Shown here piece after piece: positions 29,040 to 38,577 of a stretch of DNA of 64,000 bases; positions within the stretch are counted from its first letter, which is position 1; every line of letters begins with the position of its first letter. The position numbers and the translations under genes were made by a program. The notes beneath the pieces were generated by a model that saw only the letters and a list, made by a program, of their open reading frames with translations, did not search any database and had not been told where the DNA came from. The stretch covers positions 186,001-250,000 of the forward strand of contig NZ_CP048411.1 in assembly GCF_019355055.1 (NCBI RefSeq), read 5' to 3'. The DNA is from Pseudomonas sp. MTM4. Lineage in GTDB: Bacteria > Pseudomonadota > Gammaproteobacteria > Pseudomonadales > Pseudomonadaceae.

Positions 29040-30301
29040 TGCAGACTCCTCTGGTGGGTGGAGAAGGACTGGTAGGGGCGCAGCACCAGGTCGCGATTGA
29101 CGATCACGCGCAGGGGCAGGCCAGGGCGCTGGGTCAGCGTGGGTTGGATATCGAGGTTGCGGCGGGTGACCTCCTGGCCGACCTGGTTCACCGTGTCCTG
29201 CAGGCTGTCGCGCCCGGCGAGGATGATGCGGTCGCCATCAGTGCGACTGGTCGGTGCCGCCAACTCGGCACCGATACCCAGCAGGCTGGTCATGGCCGCG
29301 CCGGCGACGATCCGGTCCCAGTGCCAGTCGACGCCATCTTCGAGGCCGGCATAGCCGGCGGCGTCCGTACCAACCAGGTTGTCGAGCTGGAAGGACGAGG
29401 TGTCCGGCAAGATCACCCGCTGCCACACCACCTGCACGCGGCTCTGCCCATAGCTCACCTGACTGTTATAGCGGCCCAGCAGGCGTGCACCCTGAGGGAT
29501 CAGTATGTGCTCACCGGTCGCGCTGTCGTAGACCGGCTCGGTCACCGTGGCGATCACGTCACCGGGTAGATCCGACTTGATCCCGGTGACCAGCGCCGCC
29601 GCGATGACGGTGCCGGCCATCACCTGGTAGGGCGATTCAGGCATCTGCAGCAATCCGGAATTACGGATTTGTGCGTTTACGGATTTACTGAGAACCGCCT
29701 CGTTCCGTTCCTGCTGGCTTGGCGTCCCTGCAACTGCTGCTACCGCCCCTGACGAGGCCATACCCAGGGTCATGGGATCTGGCTGGGCACTCCCAGTGGA
29801 TGCAACGTTCGATTTCCTCGCACTGCTGGTCTGGAAGAACACCGAGGACTGCGTTGCCTCCTCGGCTTCTTTGAGCAGGGCAAGGCGCTCTGCTTCGGCT
29901 GCATCTGGCCCATGTCCATAACCTTGCGTCTGCTGCTCCGCCCTGAGGATTGGCCCGCCCAAATCGCCGGGTAACGGTGGGCCCAGTTGCGGTATCTCGG
30001 GTGCAGGTGGAGGCGGCAACTGCGAGTAGTCTGCCGGTAACTGGTCCAGCCCCTCGGAGCGCGCAACGTGGTCGACGTTGTATAGCTCGTTCGGCTCTGC
30101 GTCCTGACGGCGTTGCTGTGGTTGCAGGGACCACAGCATGGCACCCAGTACCGCAGCCGACAGGCCGCCGACCACTATCGCCAGCATGCGTGGGTTGAGG
30201 CGGGTGACTGGGCGAGGCTTGGCACGCAGCTCCAGCGACTCCGGCGCTTCCTTGGGTGGTAGCGAGCTTGCAGCGGTTTGGTCGTTGTCCTTGCCCGTCA
30301 T
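29036..30301 (-). CDS. trbI: Conjugal transfer protein TrbI (VirB10-like)
   Basis: A 421-residue protein with a short cytoplasmic N-terminus, a transmembrane helix near residues 39-61, a proline-rich periplasmic region (LPPPPAPEIPQLGPPLPG) and a C-terminal TrbI/VirB10 domain with IPQGARLLGRYNSQVSYGQSRV. VirB10-type proteins span the envelope as the scaffold of the mating-pair channel. It is 2 bp after trbG in the Trb operon. Confidence 0.93.
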   Translation of the reverse strand: MTGKDNDQTAASSLPPKEAPESLELRAKPRPVTRLNPRMLAIVVGGLSAAVLGAMLWSLQPQQRRQDAEPNELYNVDHVARSEGLDQLPADYSQLPPPPAPEIPQLGPPLPGDLGGPILRAEQQTQGYGHGPDAAEAERLALLKEAEEATQSSVFFQTSSARKSNVASTGSAQPDPMTLGMASSGAVAAVAGTPSQQERNEAVLSKSVNAQIRNSGLLQMPESPYQVMAGTVIAAALVTGIKSDLPGDVIATVTEPVYDSATGEHILIPQGARLLGRYNSQVSYGQSRVQVVWQRVILPDTSSFQLDNLVGTDAAGYAGLEDGVDWHWDRIVAGAAMTSLLGIGAELAAPTSRTDGDRIILAGRDSLQDTVNQVGQEVTRRNLDIQPTLTQRPGLPLRVIVNRDLVLRPYQSFSTHQRSLQ

Positions 30302-30303
30302 GC

Positions 30304-31290
30304 TCAGGGCCTCCGTGCCACACCATCGGTGCGCTCGATCCGCACCACGTCACCCTTGTCGGCGCCCAGGCGCAACTCGGCCGCACCGAACAGACGGTCG
30401 ACGATGTAGTAGGGCGAGCGGAAGCGGTAGTTGACCAGTTGTCCGTCGCCTTCGGGGCCGATCACGAACAACGGCGGCAGCTCGCCCTGGGCGATGCCAG
30501 CGGGAAACTGGATATACACCTTGCGGCCGTCGTCGAAGGCGCGCAGCGGCTTCCAGGGTGGATTGCTGCCGCTGATCGCATAGCGAAAACGCAGCTGTTC
30601 CAGCGCCAGGCCGGCGTCCACCGGCGCCGCGGCCTGGGCGGCACTAGCGTGGCGGCGCAGGGCGAGCATGCGATCCTTCGGATAGTCCCAGGACACCGAC
30701 GCCATCCAGGCGTGTTCGGTGGAACTCAGCTCGACCAGGTAGGTGCGGCGCGTGGTGGTGATCACCAGGTTGGTCTTCAGATCGACCCGTGTCGGTTTGA
30801 TCAGCACGCTGGTACGTAGCTCATCGCCGCTGCCGCTGGTGGTATCGCCGACGATCCAGCGCACGGTGTCTCCGGCGGCCACGGTGACCAGCTCCTCGCC
30901 AGGCTGCAGGTTGATCGCTGTGACCCGGCCAGGACTGGCATACACCTGATACAGCGCGCCATCGGAGTAGGGCCACACCTGAATGGCGTTGATATAGCCC
31001 TCGCGGCTCGGCGCTACGCGAGCATCGCGATTGGCGCGCGAGACCCGCACGCGCTCATCGGCAGGCTCCTTGGCTGGCCTGCTGGGGTGAGTTTCCGGCA
31101 GTGGCTTGAGCTGAGCCGGCAGAGCCAGGGGCTTGGGCACTTCTACCACCTCGATTGGCTTAGGTGGCTCCGCTAGGCGATGCGCCTCGACCGGTTCGTC
31201 CAAGGCGATCACCGGTAGTTCCTGGCTGGCGCAGCCGGCCAGCATGCTCAGCAGCAGCGGGCAGACTGAAAGGTTCAGGGAGGTTTTCAT
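30304..31290 (-). CDS. trbG: Conjugal transfer protein TrbG (VirB9-like)
   Basis: A 328-residue lipoprotein-like precursor (lipobox MLAGC near residue 19), a proline-rich linker, then the VirB9/TrbG domain with YQVYASPGRVTAINLQPGEE and a C-terminal RYAISGSNPPWKPLRAFDDGRKVYIQFP segment. It forms the outer-membrane ring of the type IV secretion channel with TrbI. Coupled to trbF by overlap. Confidence 0.92.
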   Translation of the reverse strand: MKTSLNLSVCPLLLSMLAGCASQELPVIALDEPVEAHRLAEPPKPIEVVEVPKPLALPAQLKPLPETHPSRPAKEPADERVRVSRANRDARVAPSREGYINAIQVWPYSDGALYQVYASPGRVTAINLQPGEELVTVAAGDTVRWIVGDTTSGSGDELRTSVLIKPTRVDLKTNLVITTTRRTYLVELSSTEHAWMASVSWDYPKDRMLALRRHASAAQAAAPVDAGLALEQLRFRYAISGSNPPWKPLRAFDDGRKVYIQFPAGIAQGELPPLFVIGPEGDGQLVNYRFRSPYYIVDRLFGAAELRLGADKGDVVRIERTDGVARRP

Positions 31291-31994
31291 GGTTTCTTGG
31301 CTCCTTCCGTAGTGTCCAACTCACGGCTCCAGGACAGGCCGTTGACGTAGATGCCGAGCGGGTTGCGGCGCAGTTTTTCCTCAGTGCGCGGAGGCTGCAG
31401 TACCAGAGAGATCACCGCTGTCCAGCGCTCCAGGCCGGCGGCCGAACCATTCACGAAACGGCGTTCGATCCAGCGCACCTGGAACGAGCTGTCGCTGGCA
31501 CGCACCACGCTGGTGACCTCGACTGATACCGACTCCTTGCCGACTCGGGTGAAGGGATCGTTGACGCGGGCATAATCGTTGAGGGTGGCCGCGCCGCGGT
31601 CGGTGGTGGAGTGATAGGCCTCCAGCCAGTTCTGCCGGACCACCACCGGATCGATCGACAGCGAGCGCACCTGCTCGATAAAGCGCGCCAGGTGGTGCGC
31701 GATCTGCGCATCCTGGGGCTGGTAGGGGCTGGCGGCTTCGCCGACGGCGCGCACCTGGCCGAGGTTGTCGACCTCCACCACATAGGGCGTCACCGTCGAC
31801 TGCGCCGAACGCCAGACCAGACCGCCGGCCATCAGCAGCGCCAGGCCCAGGCAACCGAAGGCCATCAGCCGCCAGTTGCGTGCCTGCGCCAGGCTGCTAC
31901 CCATGCGCAGGTCCCAGGCCTGTGCCGCTGCCTGGTAGGGGGTGACCGGTTGAGGGGTGTCGCTGTAGCGCACCCGTGGACGTCTGAATCGCAT
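31287..31994 (-). CDS. trbF: Conjugal transfer protein TrbF (VirB8-like)
   Basis: A 235-residue VirB8-fold protein: short cytoplasmic tail, one transmembrane helix near residues 43-66, then the periplasmic domain with ENLGQVRAV-like VDNLGQVRAVGEA. It is an inner-membrane assembly factor of the channel. AGGAGGACGAGG precedes the ATG at 31994. Confidence 0.92.
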   Translation of the reverse strand: MRFRRPRVRYSDTPQPVTPYQAAAQAWDLRMGSSLAQARNWRLMAFGCLGLALLMAGGLVWRSAQSTVTPYVVEVDNLGQVRAVGEAASPYQPQDAQIAHHLARFIEQVRSLSIDPVVVRQNWLEAYHSTTDRGAATLNDYARVNDPFTRVGKESVSVEVTSVVRASDSSFQVRWIERRFVNGSAAGLERWTAVISLVLQPPRTEEKLRRNPLGIYVNGLSWSRELDTTEGAKKP

Positions 31995-32006
31995 CCTCGT
32001 CCTCCT

Positions 32007-33167
32007 TTACGAATTCGATGGGTCGCGGATCTGCGGCCCGGGTGATGAACCACCGCCATCACCACCACGAAGGGTGTGAGCGACTGTGCTGGTGGCCTGT
32101 GAGAGTTGTTGCCTGCGCTGCAGGCGCCTGGCCCAGTCGGGCTGTTTGGCTGGAGCAGTAGCAGGATCGGACGCTGCGGGGGCGCCACCTGCTGCAGCGC
32201 CGGAAGAGGCTCCTGCCAGAGAGCCAGCGCCGCCCATCGCCACGCGCGCCGCACCGGGTGCCATGCGTGCACCGGCCAATACCGCACCGCCGACACCTGT
32301 TGCCAGCGCAGCAGCACCTGCTGCCATGCCCGCCGCGCCGAGCGCGGTACCGGCAGCTGCACCAGCACCCAGTTGCGGTGCGCCGGAGACCAACCCGCTG
32401 GCAATGCCCGGCCCGAAGATGCCCAGGCCGAGCAGGGCCAGCGAGGCGAGCATGACCACCAGCGCATGGTCGATGGAGGGCTCGTCCGGTACGACCTGAA
32501 ACTCGGCGAACAGCCCGCTGCCAATGCCGACGATCACCGCCAACACCAGTACCTTGATGCCGGACGCCACCACGTTGCCCAGCACCTTCTCTGCGAGAAA
32601 GGCGGTCTTGTTCCACAGCGCAAAGGGCACCAGCACGAAGCCGGCAAGGGTGGTCAGCTTGAACTCGATCAAGGTCACGAACAGCTGAATGGCCAGAAAG
32701 AAGAAGCTGACGATCACCACCAGCCAGGCGAGAAACAGCACAAAAATGCTATGCAGATTGCTGAAGACTTCGGGAAAACCGCTGAGGCTGCTGATCTGCT
32801 CAAGCAGCGGCCCTCCGGTCTCAACCCCAATTGCAGCCAATCGTCCCGGCTGCAGAAACTCCGCATGACTCAACGCAGAACCTGAGGCCAGCAGACCCAA
32901 CCCGGCGAATGAGTTGAAGACGATCTTCGCGAGCATGTTGAAGTTGCCGATGATGAAGGCGAAGGCGCCTACATAGAGGGTCTTGCGGATCAGCTTGGCG
33001 CTGACGTCTTCACCGCCCATGGCCCAGAACAGCCCGGCCAGGGTCATGTCGATCACCACCAGCGTCATGGTGAGAAAGGCCACCTCGCCGCCGAGCAGCC
33101 CGAAGCCGGTGTCGATATACAGCCCGAACACCTCGAGGAAACGGTCGATCACGCTGACGTCGTTCAT
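32007..33167 (-). CDS. trbL: Conjugal transfer protein TrbL (VirB6-like)
   Basis: A 386-residue polytopic inner-membrane protein with several hydrophobic helices in residues 20-250. It has a low-complexity Ala/Gly-rich region (about 260-340) and a charged C-terminal tail. This is the TrbL/VirB6 layout; the protein forms the inner-membrane channel part. Its start overlaps the trbK stop. Confidence 0.9.
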   Translation of the reverse strand: MNDVSVIDRFLEVFGLYIDTGFGLLGGEVAFLTMTLVVIDMTLAGLFWAMGGEDVSAKLIRKTLYVGAFAFIIGNFNMLAKIVFNSFAGLGLLASGSALSHAEFLQPGRLAAIGVETGGPLLEQISSLSGFPEVFSNLHSIFVLFLAWLVVIVSFFFLAIQLFVTLIEFKLTTLAGFVLVPFALWNKTAFLAEKVLGNVVASGIKVLVLAVIVGIGSGLFAEFQVVPDEPSIDHALVVMLASLALLGLGIFGPGIASGLVSGAPQLGAGAAAGTALGAAGMAAGAAALATGVGGAVLAGARMAPGAARVAMGGAGSLAGASSGAAAGGAPAASDPATAPAKQPDWARRLQRRQQLSQATSTVAHTLRGGDGGGSSPGPQIRDPSNS

Positions 33168-33352
33168 GGCACGTCCTCGTCGAAACTTGCTGGTATGGCG
33201 GTTAGGTCGGTAGGACGGAGAAACTCGCCTGGATGGGCGCCGCCCGAGTAGAAGCGTTCAGGCGCATCCTCTTGCCGAGCCATGACGCCGTTGTCAGCCT
33301 GTCCACAGGCGGCTAGCACCAGCAGCGGCAGCAGTGTCAGGAGTCTCATCAA
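33164..33352 (-). CDS. trbK: Entry-exclusion-type lipoprotein TrbK
   Basis: A 62-residue lipoprotein precursor with lipobox LAAC (Cys16), located between trbJ and trbL where TrbK lies in Trb systems. TrbK of RP4 blocks redundant conjugation into cells that already hold the element. Sequence conservation is low, so the name rests on size, lipobox and position. Confidence 0.7.
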   Translation of the reverse strand: MMRLLTLLPLLVLAACGQADNGVMARQEDAPERFYSGGAHPGEFLRPTDLTAIPASFDEDVP

Positions 33353-33361
33353 TCCGCCTCC

Positions 33362-34096
33362 CTAGCGATAGAACTGCACGGGGTAGGGGGTGTAGGGCGT
33401 GCCGTTGCCCATGAATCGGCGCCGCCGTTCGCGTGCTTCCTCGGCCGCAGCAGACTGACGGGCAAGCTCCAGGGCGACGGCGCGGTTCTGGGTGATCTGC
33501 AGTTGCTGCGCCTGGATCGACTGCTTGGCCTGTAGGGCCAGCAACTGGTTGGTGGCCTGGGCAGCCTGCAAGGCGCCACCCGCGGACTGGCTCTGCTGGA
33601 CCAGAGCGGCCAAGGCGCTTTCATCCTCGGCTAGGTTCTGCGTCACCTGTGCCTGCACGCGCAGCGCCGTATGCAGCCCGTCGAGGCCCTGCTGCCAGCG
33701 CTCCCGCGCCTCTTCTGCCAGGCGCTGGCTGCTGACGTCGCCGGTGTACTCGTTCGGGTAGAGTCGGCTGAACTCCTGATCCAGGCGCTGCACTTCGTAG
33801 GCCAGCCCTTGCGCCTCGGCGAGCAGCCGCTCGGTATTGGCCAGGCTCGCGCGCAACTGGCTGACCACGTTGTAGTCCAGGCGCTGCAGATGACGGGCCT
33901 GGTTCAGCAGCATCTGGGTCTCGTTCTGCAACTGGCGAACCTGGTTGTTCGCCATCTCCAGGGTGCGTACTGCGGTCAAGGTGTTCTGCACCAGGTTGGT
34001 CGGATCGATTACGGTGAAGGCGTTGGCCGGCTTCAAGGCCAGCAGACCCAGTACCAGCAACGTTGCGCCGGGAAAACGGTGGGCAGGGGATCTCAT
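33362..34096 (-). CDS. trbJ: Conjugal transfer protein TrbJ (VirB5-like)
   Basis: A 244-residue protein with a signal peptide ending PANAF, then long helices (VRQLQNETQMLLNQARHLQRL) and a Gln/Ala-rich C-terminus. TrbJ/VirB5 is a minor pilus component. The ATG at 34096 overlaps the trbE stop and has AGGAG 8 bases upstream; a GTG three codons earlier is also in frame. Confidence 0.9.
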   Translation of the reverse strand: MRSPAHRFPGATLLVLGLLALKPANAFTVIDPTNLVQNTLTAVRTLEMANNQVRQLQNETQMLLNQARHLQRLDYNVVSQLRASLANTERLLAEAQGLAYEVQRLDQEFSRLYPNEYTGDVSSQRLAEEARERWQQGLDGLHTALRVQAQVTQNLAEDESALAALVQQSQSAGGALQAAQATNQLLALQAKQSIQAQQLQITQNRAVALELARQSAAAEEARERRRRFMGNGTPYTPYPVQFYR

Positions 34097-36522
34097 GGCA
34101 GGCACTCCTTGTGTGATGAGGGATAAGCGGTGAGCAGGTCGGCGGCCCAGTCCAGGCCACGGTGACGCAACCAGACAGGGGCGAAATCGGCGGCGCTGGA
34201 CGCCTGCAGGATGCGGTCGATCTCACGCTGCTCGGCCGGGCTGGCCGAGGCGGCGAAGGCCAGCGCCACCGGCCCCAGATCGAGGTCGAACAGGCGGTTG
34301 CCCAAGCGCGACTGGTAGTAGTAATCACGCTTGGGCGTGGCCTGGGCGACGATCTCGATCTGCCGGTCATTGAGGCCGAAGCTTTGGTAGATGCCTCGGA
34401 TCTGCGGCTCGCCCGCCTGCGGGTTGGGCAGGAAGATGCGGCTGGCGCAGCTCTCGATGATTGCCGCAGCGATGCTGGAATCCTTGATGTCGGCCAGCGA
34501 CTGGGTGGCGAAGATGACGCTGACGTTCTTCTTGCGCAGGGTCTTGAGCCACTGGCGGATGCGCGCGGCGAACAGCGGATCGTCGAGAAACAGCCAAGCC
34601 TCGTCGAGGATCAGCAGTGTCGGCGCGCCGTCGAAACGTTCCTCGAAGCGAGCGAACAGGTAGCTCAGCACGGCAGCCACCGCCGCCTTGCTGTGCATCA
34701 GTTCCTCCATCTCGAAACACTGCACGTCGGCGCTGCCCAGCCGATCCTGATCGGCATCCAGCAATACGCCATGAGCGCCGTCTAGCACATAGGGTTGCAG
34801 CGCCTGGCGCAGAGCGTTGTCCTGCAGCAGCACCGAAAAACCGGTCAATGTGCGCTGCACTTCGGGCGCGCCGGCCAGACTGTCCAGCGCCGTCCACAGC
34901 GCAGCCTTCTGCCCGGGGCCGACGGCCACGCCTTCCTGCAGCAGGCGAGCCTCCAGCCATTCGGCGGCCCAGGTTCGGTATCCAGGTTGATCAATGCGCG
35001 CGAGGGGCTGGAAGGCCAGGTCACCGTCGCTGCCGAGGTCGTAGTGCTCGCCACCCAGGCCCAGCACCGTCGCGCGCAGCGAGCGCCCCATATCGAACAG
35101 AAAAAGGCGCGAGCCCGGGTAGCGTCGAAATTGCAGTGCCAGGGTCGCCAGTAGCACCGACTTGCCCATGCCGGTAGGGCCAGCCACCAGGGTGTGGCCG
35201 ACATCGCCGACGTGGGTGACCAGGCGAAACGGTGTCGCGCCATCGGTGCGGGTGATCACCAACGGCGGGCCATTCAGGTGGTCGTTGCGTGCCGGGCCGG
35301 CCCAGACTGCCGAGACCGGCACCAGATGCCCGAGGTTGAGCGTGGAGATCAGCGGCTGGCGGACATTGGCGTAGGCGTTGCCGGGGATCGACGACAACCA
35401 GGCCTCCACCGCGTTGAGGCTCTCTGCGATGGTGACAAAACCGCGGCCTTGGATCACCCGCTCGACACGGCGCAGCTTCTCGTCGGCGATCTGGGCATCG
35501 GCATCGCTCACCGTCACGGTGGCGGTCACATAGCCAAACGCGACCTGGTCGGCGCCGAGCTCCTGCAACGCCGCGTCGGCGTCGCTGGCCTTGTTCGCGG
35601 CGTCGCTGTCGAGCAGCGGGCTTTCCTGCTGGAAGATCGCTTCGCGCAGCAGCGCCAGGACGCCCTTGCGCTTGGCGAACCACTGCCGGCGTAGACGCAC
35701 CAGTTCCTTCTCGGCCTCGTCCTTGTCCAGGCAGATGAAGCGGGTCGATCAGCGATAGGCGAAGCCCAGGCAGTTGAGATCGTCCAGCACGCCCGGCCAG
35801 GTCGCGGTGGGGAAGCCACGTACCGACAGCACGCGCAGATGCTGCTCGCCGAGACGCGGCGCCAGGCCCGTGGTCAGCTGGCTGTCGGCCAGCAGGGCAT
35901 CGAGATGGAAGGGCACCTCGGGTACAGCCACGCTCTGGCGGTGGACAGATATCGTGCCATGCAGGTAAGTCAGCGTCTGGCTGTCATCGAGCCAGGCGAG
36001 TTCCGGCATCACCCCGTCCAGCAGGTCGAAGAAACGATCCGTCTCGGCGACAAAGGCAGCCAGCCGTTCGCGCCAGTCGACGCCGCGATGCGGCCGATGC
36101 TCGTAGAGCAGGCCGGCGGCGTGCGAGCGGGACTCCTCCGGCGGTAGGTAGAGCAGCGTCAGATGATAACTGCTCTCGAAGTGGCTTCCGTGCGCGTCGA
36201 AGGCGGCGCGACGCTCCTCGTCCACCAGCCAGGACAACGGCTCGGGAAAATCGCTGTCAGGGTAGTCTGCCGCCGCCAGGCGCTCGGCTTCGACAAACAG
36301 CGCCCAGCCCGAGCCAAGGCGACGCAGGGCATTGTTCAGGCGTGCCGAGGTCGCCACCAGTTCGCCCTGGGTGGCGCTGTCCAGATCCGGCCCACGAAAG
36401 CGCAAGCTGCGTTGGAACGAACCGTCCTTGTTCAGCACCACGCCGGGCGCGACCAGCCCGGCCCAGGGCAGCCAGTCGGCGAGTTGGGCGGGGCGAAGTT
36501 GGTATTCGGTGAGATTCAGCAT
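34093..36522 (-). pseudogene. trbE: Conjugal transfer ATPase TrbE (VirB4-like), interrupted by in-frame UGA
   Basis: One continuous frame of 809 codons from the ATG at 36522 (GAGGAGG upstream), broken only by TGA at 35749-35751, codon 258. The residues around it (LGFAYR-stop-STRFICLDKDEAEKEL) match the intact family pattern YRWSTRFICLDK, so TGG became TGA. The C-terminal part has Walker A GPTGMGKS (near codons 448-455) and Walker B LLILDEAW. VirB4 ATPases power pilus assembly and are essential for conjugation. Options are a loss of function, readthrough, restart at GTG 35700 giving two polypeptides, or a sequencing error. Confidence 0.85.
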
Positions 36523-36532
36523 GGCGGCCTCC

Positions 36533-36805
36533 TCACACATCCAGCAGCGACGGCTGCTTGATATGCCGGGCAAACACCTGCAGGAACTGCGGGTCCAGGC
36601 GGGCACCCCAGACCGCCAGCGAGTGGCCGACCAGCCAGAGCGCCAAGCCAGGCAGCCACAGCTGCAGACCCAGGCCGACCACGGCCGCCAGAGTGCCGTT
36701 GAGGATCGCCACGTTGCGCGGCGCGCCGCCGAGCAGGATCGGCTCGGCCAGCGATCGGTGCAGTGGCACCTCGAAACCGGGGATGAGTTCGCGCTCGCCG
36801 TTCAT
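36533..36805 (-). CDS. trbD: Conjugal transfer protein TrbD (VirB3-like)
   Basis: A 90-residue protein with the VirB3/TrbD pattern: short N-terminal PLHRSL motif and a hydrophobic hairpin at residues 30-65. VirB3-type proteins partner the VirB4 ATPase at the inner membrane. It overlaps trbC by ATGA and is 10 bp before trbE. Confidence 0.9.
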   Translation of the reverse strand: MNGERELIPGFEVPLHRSLAEPILLGGAPRNVAILNGTLAAVVGLGLQLWLPGLALWLVGHSLAVWGARLDPQFLQVFARHIKQPSLLDV

Positions 36806-37143
36806 GCGATCACCGCCCCGCCGGCAAAGCTGAAGAAGCTGAGGAAGAACGACGACGCGGCGAAGGCGATCGACAGGCCGAAGACGATCTGGATCAGCTT
36901 GCGAAAGCCGCCGCTGGTGTCGCCGAAGGCCAGCGTCAGGCCGGTGGTAATGATGATGATCACTGCGATGATGCGCGCCACCGGACCCTGTACCGAGTCA
37001 AGGATCGATTGCAGCGGTCCTTCCCAGGGCATGCCGGAGCCGGCTGCGAGCACAGGCAGGGAGGAGCCCAGGCAGAGGGCACCGAGCATCAAGGCGCCGA
37101 TGAGGCGACGACGATTAGCAACGCGGGGATGGCAGGCAGTCAT
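36802..37143 (-). CDS. trbC: Conjugal transfer prepilin TrbC (VirB2-like)
   Basis: A 113-residue prepilin with a basic leader, a signal sequence cleaved near VLAAGSG, and two hydrophobic helices. TrbC of IncP systems is cyclised by the TraF peptidase, which this ICE also encodes. The ATG at 37143 lies inside the end of trbB (29-bp overlap). Confidence 0.9.
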   Translation of the reverse strand: MTACHPRVANRRRLIGALMLGALCLGSSLPVLAAGSGMPWEGPLQSILDSVQGPVARIIAVIIIITTGLTLAFGDTSGGFRKLIQIVFGLSIAFAASSFFLSFFSFAGGAVIA

Positions 37144-38146
37144 GACTGTTTTCCTGAGTAAGCGAAGGAATGAAAGCGGGGGCGATGGACGTGAGTTGAT
37201 AGCCGCGCTCGTCATGGCCGGTGACGCGGGCGATCTGCTGGACATAGCGCGTGTGGCCACGCCCGGCGAGAAACACCACCAGGTTGACCGCCTCGGCGAT
37301 CAGCGCCCGCGGCGCGGTCAGGGCGACTTCCAGAATCAGTTGCTCCAGGCGCAGCAGTGCGCCCAGTGCAGAGCCGGCATGAATAGTGGCGATACCGCCG
37401 GGATGGCCGGTGCCCCAGGCCTTGACCAGATCCAGCGCCTCGCCGCCGCGCACTTCGCCGACCACCACGCGATCGGGGCGCAAACGCAGCGTGCTGCGCA
37501 CCAGATCAGCCATGGAGACCACGCCGGGCTTGGTGCGTAGGGCAACGTGATCGAGGGCCGGGCACTGCAACTCGACCGTGTCCTCAAGCACCAGCACACG
37601 GTCACCACTGCCGGCCACCTCGGCCAGCAATGCGTTAGCCAGAGTGGTCTTGCCGCTGCTGGTGCCGCCGGCCACGAGGATGTTCTGTCTCTCGCGTACG
37701 GCCGCGCGCAGGTATTCGGCCTGGCTAGCGCTGAGAATGCCGTCGGCCACGTACTGCTGCAGCGGAATGACGCCGGCTGCGCGTTTGCGCAGGGCGAAGG
37801 TGGGGCTTGCCACCACTGGCGGCAGTACACCTTCGAAGCGCTCGCCAGTTCCTGGCAACTCGGCGCTCAGCAGAGGCTTGTTGCGGTGTACCTCCTGACC
37901 GACATGCGCTGCCACCAGGCGGATGATCCGTTCACCATCGGCAGCTGCCAGCGTGCCCAGATGGGCGCGGCCGGCGGACAGGCGATCCAGCCAAAGCACG
38001 CCGTCGGGGTTGAGCATCACCTCGACCACGTCCGGGTCGTCAAGGGCAGCAGCGATCTGCGGGCCCATCGCCGTGCGCAGCATGCGCGTGCGCCGCTCCA
38101 GGGACGTTGCCGCAACGCTCAGCACTGGGGAGGAGGCGACAGTCAT
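37115..38146 (-). CDS. trbB: Conjugal transfer ATPase TrbB (VirB11-like)
   Basis: A 343-residue hexameric secretion ATPase with Walker A GGTSSGKTT (about residues 160-168), an Asp box and Walker B-like VLVLEDTVELQCP, and the His box TGHPGGIATIHAGS. VirB11 ATPases switch the channel between pilus building and DNA transfer. Starts with ATG at 38146, overlapping the CopG gene by 4 bp. Confidence 0.94.
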   Translation of the reverse strand: MTVASSPVLSVAATSLERRTRMLRTAMGPQIAAALDDPDVVEVMLNPDGVLWLDRLSAGRAHLGTLAAADGERIIRLVAAHVGQEVHRNKPLLSAELPGTGERFEGVLPPVVASPTFALRKRAAGVIPLQQYVADGILSASQAEYLRAAVRERQNILVAGGTSSGKTTLANALLAEVAGSGDRVLVLEDTVELQCPALDHVALRTKPGVVSMADLVRSTLRLRPDRVVVGEVRGGEALDLVKAWGTGHPGGIATIHAGSALGALLRLEQLILEVALTAPRALIAEAVNLVVFLAGRGHTRYVQQIARVTGHDERGYQLTSIAPAFIPSLTQENSHDCLPSPRC

Positions 38147-38577
38147 GGACGCTCTCCCGAGACCTGGGTCTTTGCCTGAACCTCTTCCTGCACGTCCCTG
38201 ACCAGGCTGCGCCCGCGCTGCAGGTGACGCCCCAGTTGCTCGACGAACTGGCTGAAGCGCAGCTTGCCCTGCGCGCGTGCTGCTTCTTGGTGAGCCTCGG
38301 GTACAGGCGTGCTGACCGTGAGGTAGTAGCGCACGTAGAGCGCCACGGTCTCGATGAGGATGTTCTGGTCGCGCTCCAGCCGCTCGAACTGGCGCGACAG
38401 TCGATCCAGACGCTTGGCCATGGCCACCTCGCGCTGCTCGCCGGACTCGGGCGATAGCCAGGAGGCCAGTGCCGCAGCGATGATCGAGGACTTCGACACA
38501 CCCTTGGCGATCGCCAGTTCATTCAGACGCTTGGCGTGCTCGGGTTGGATAAACAGGTTGAGGCGGGCTCGGCTCAT
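38143..38577 (-). CDS. CopG/ribbon-helix-helix regulator of the trb operon
   Basis: A 144-residue protein starting MSRARLNLFIQPEHAKRLNELAIAKGVSKSSIIAAALASWL, a ribbon-helix-helix DNA-binding module, then a coiled-coil tail. It sits between traG and trbB as in Tn4371-like ICEs and likely regulates the operon. It overlaps both neighbours. Confidence 0.85.
   Translation of the reverse strand: MSRARLNLFIQPEHAKRLNELAIAKGVSKSSIIAAALASWLSPESGEQREVAMAKRLDRLSRQFERLERDQNILIETVALYVRYYLTVSTPVPEAHQEAARAQGKLRFSQFVEQLGRHLQRGRSLVRDVQEEVQAKTQVSGERP

Noticed and set aside
34093..36522. trbE frameshift
   Set aside because: Both halves are in the same frame; the interruption is a single UGA codon, so it is a nonsense change and not a frameshift.
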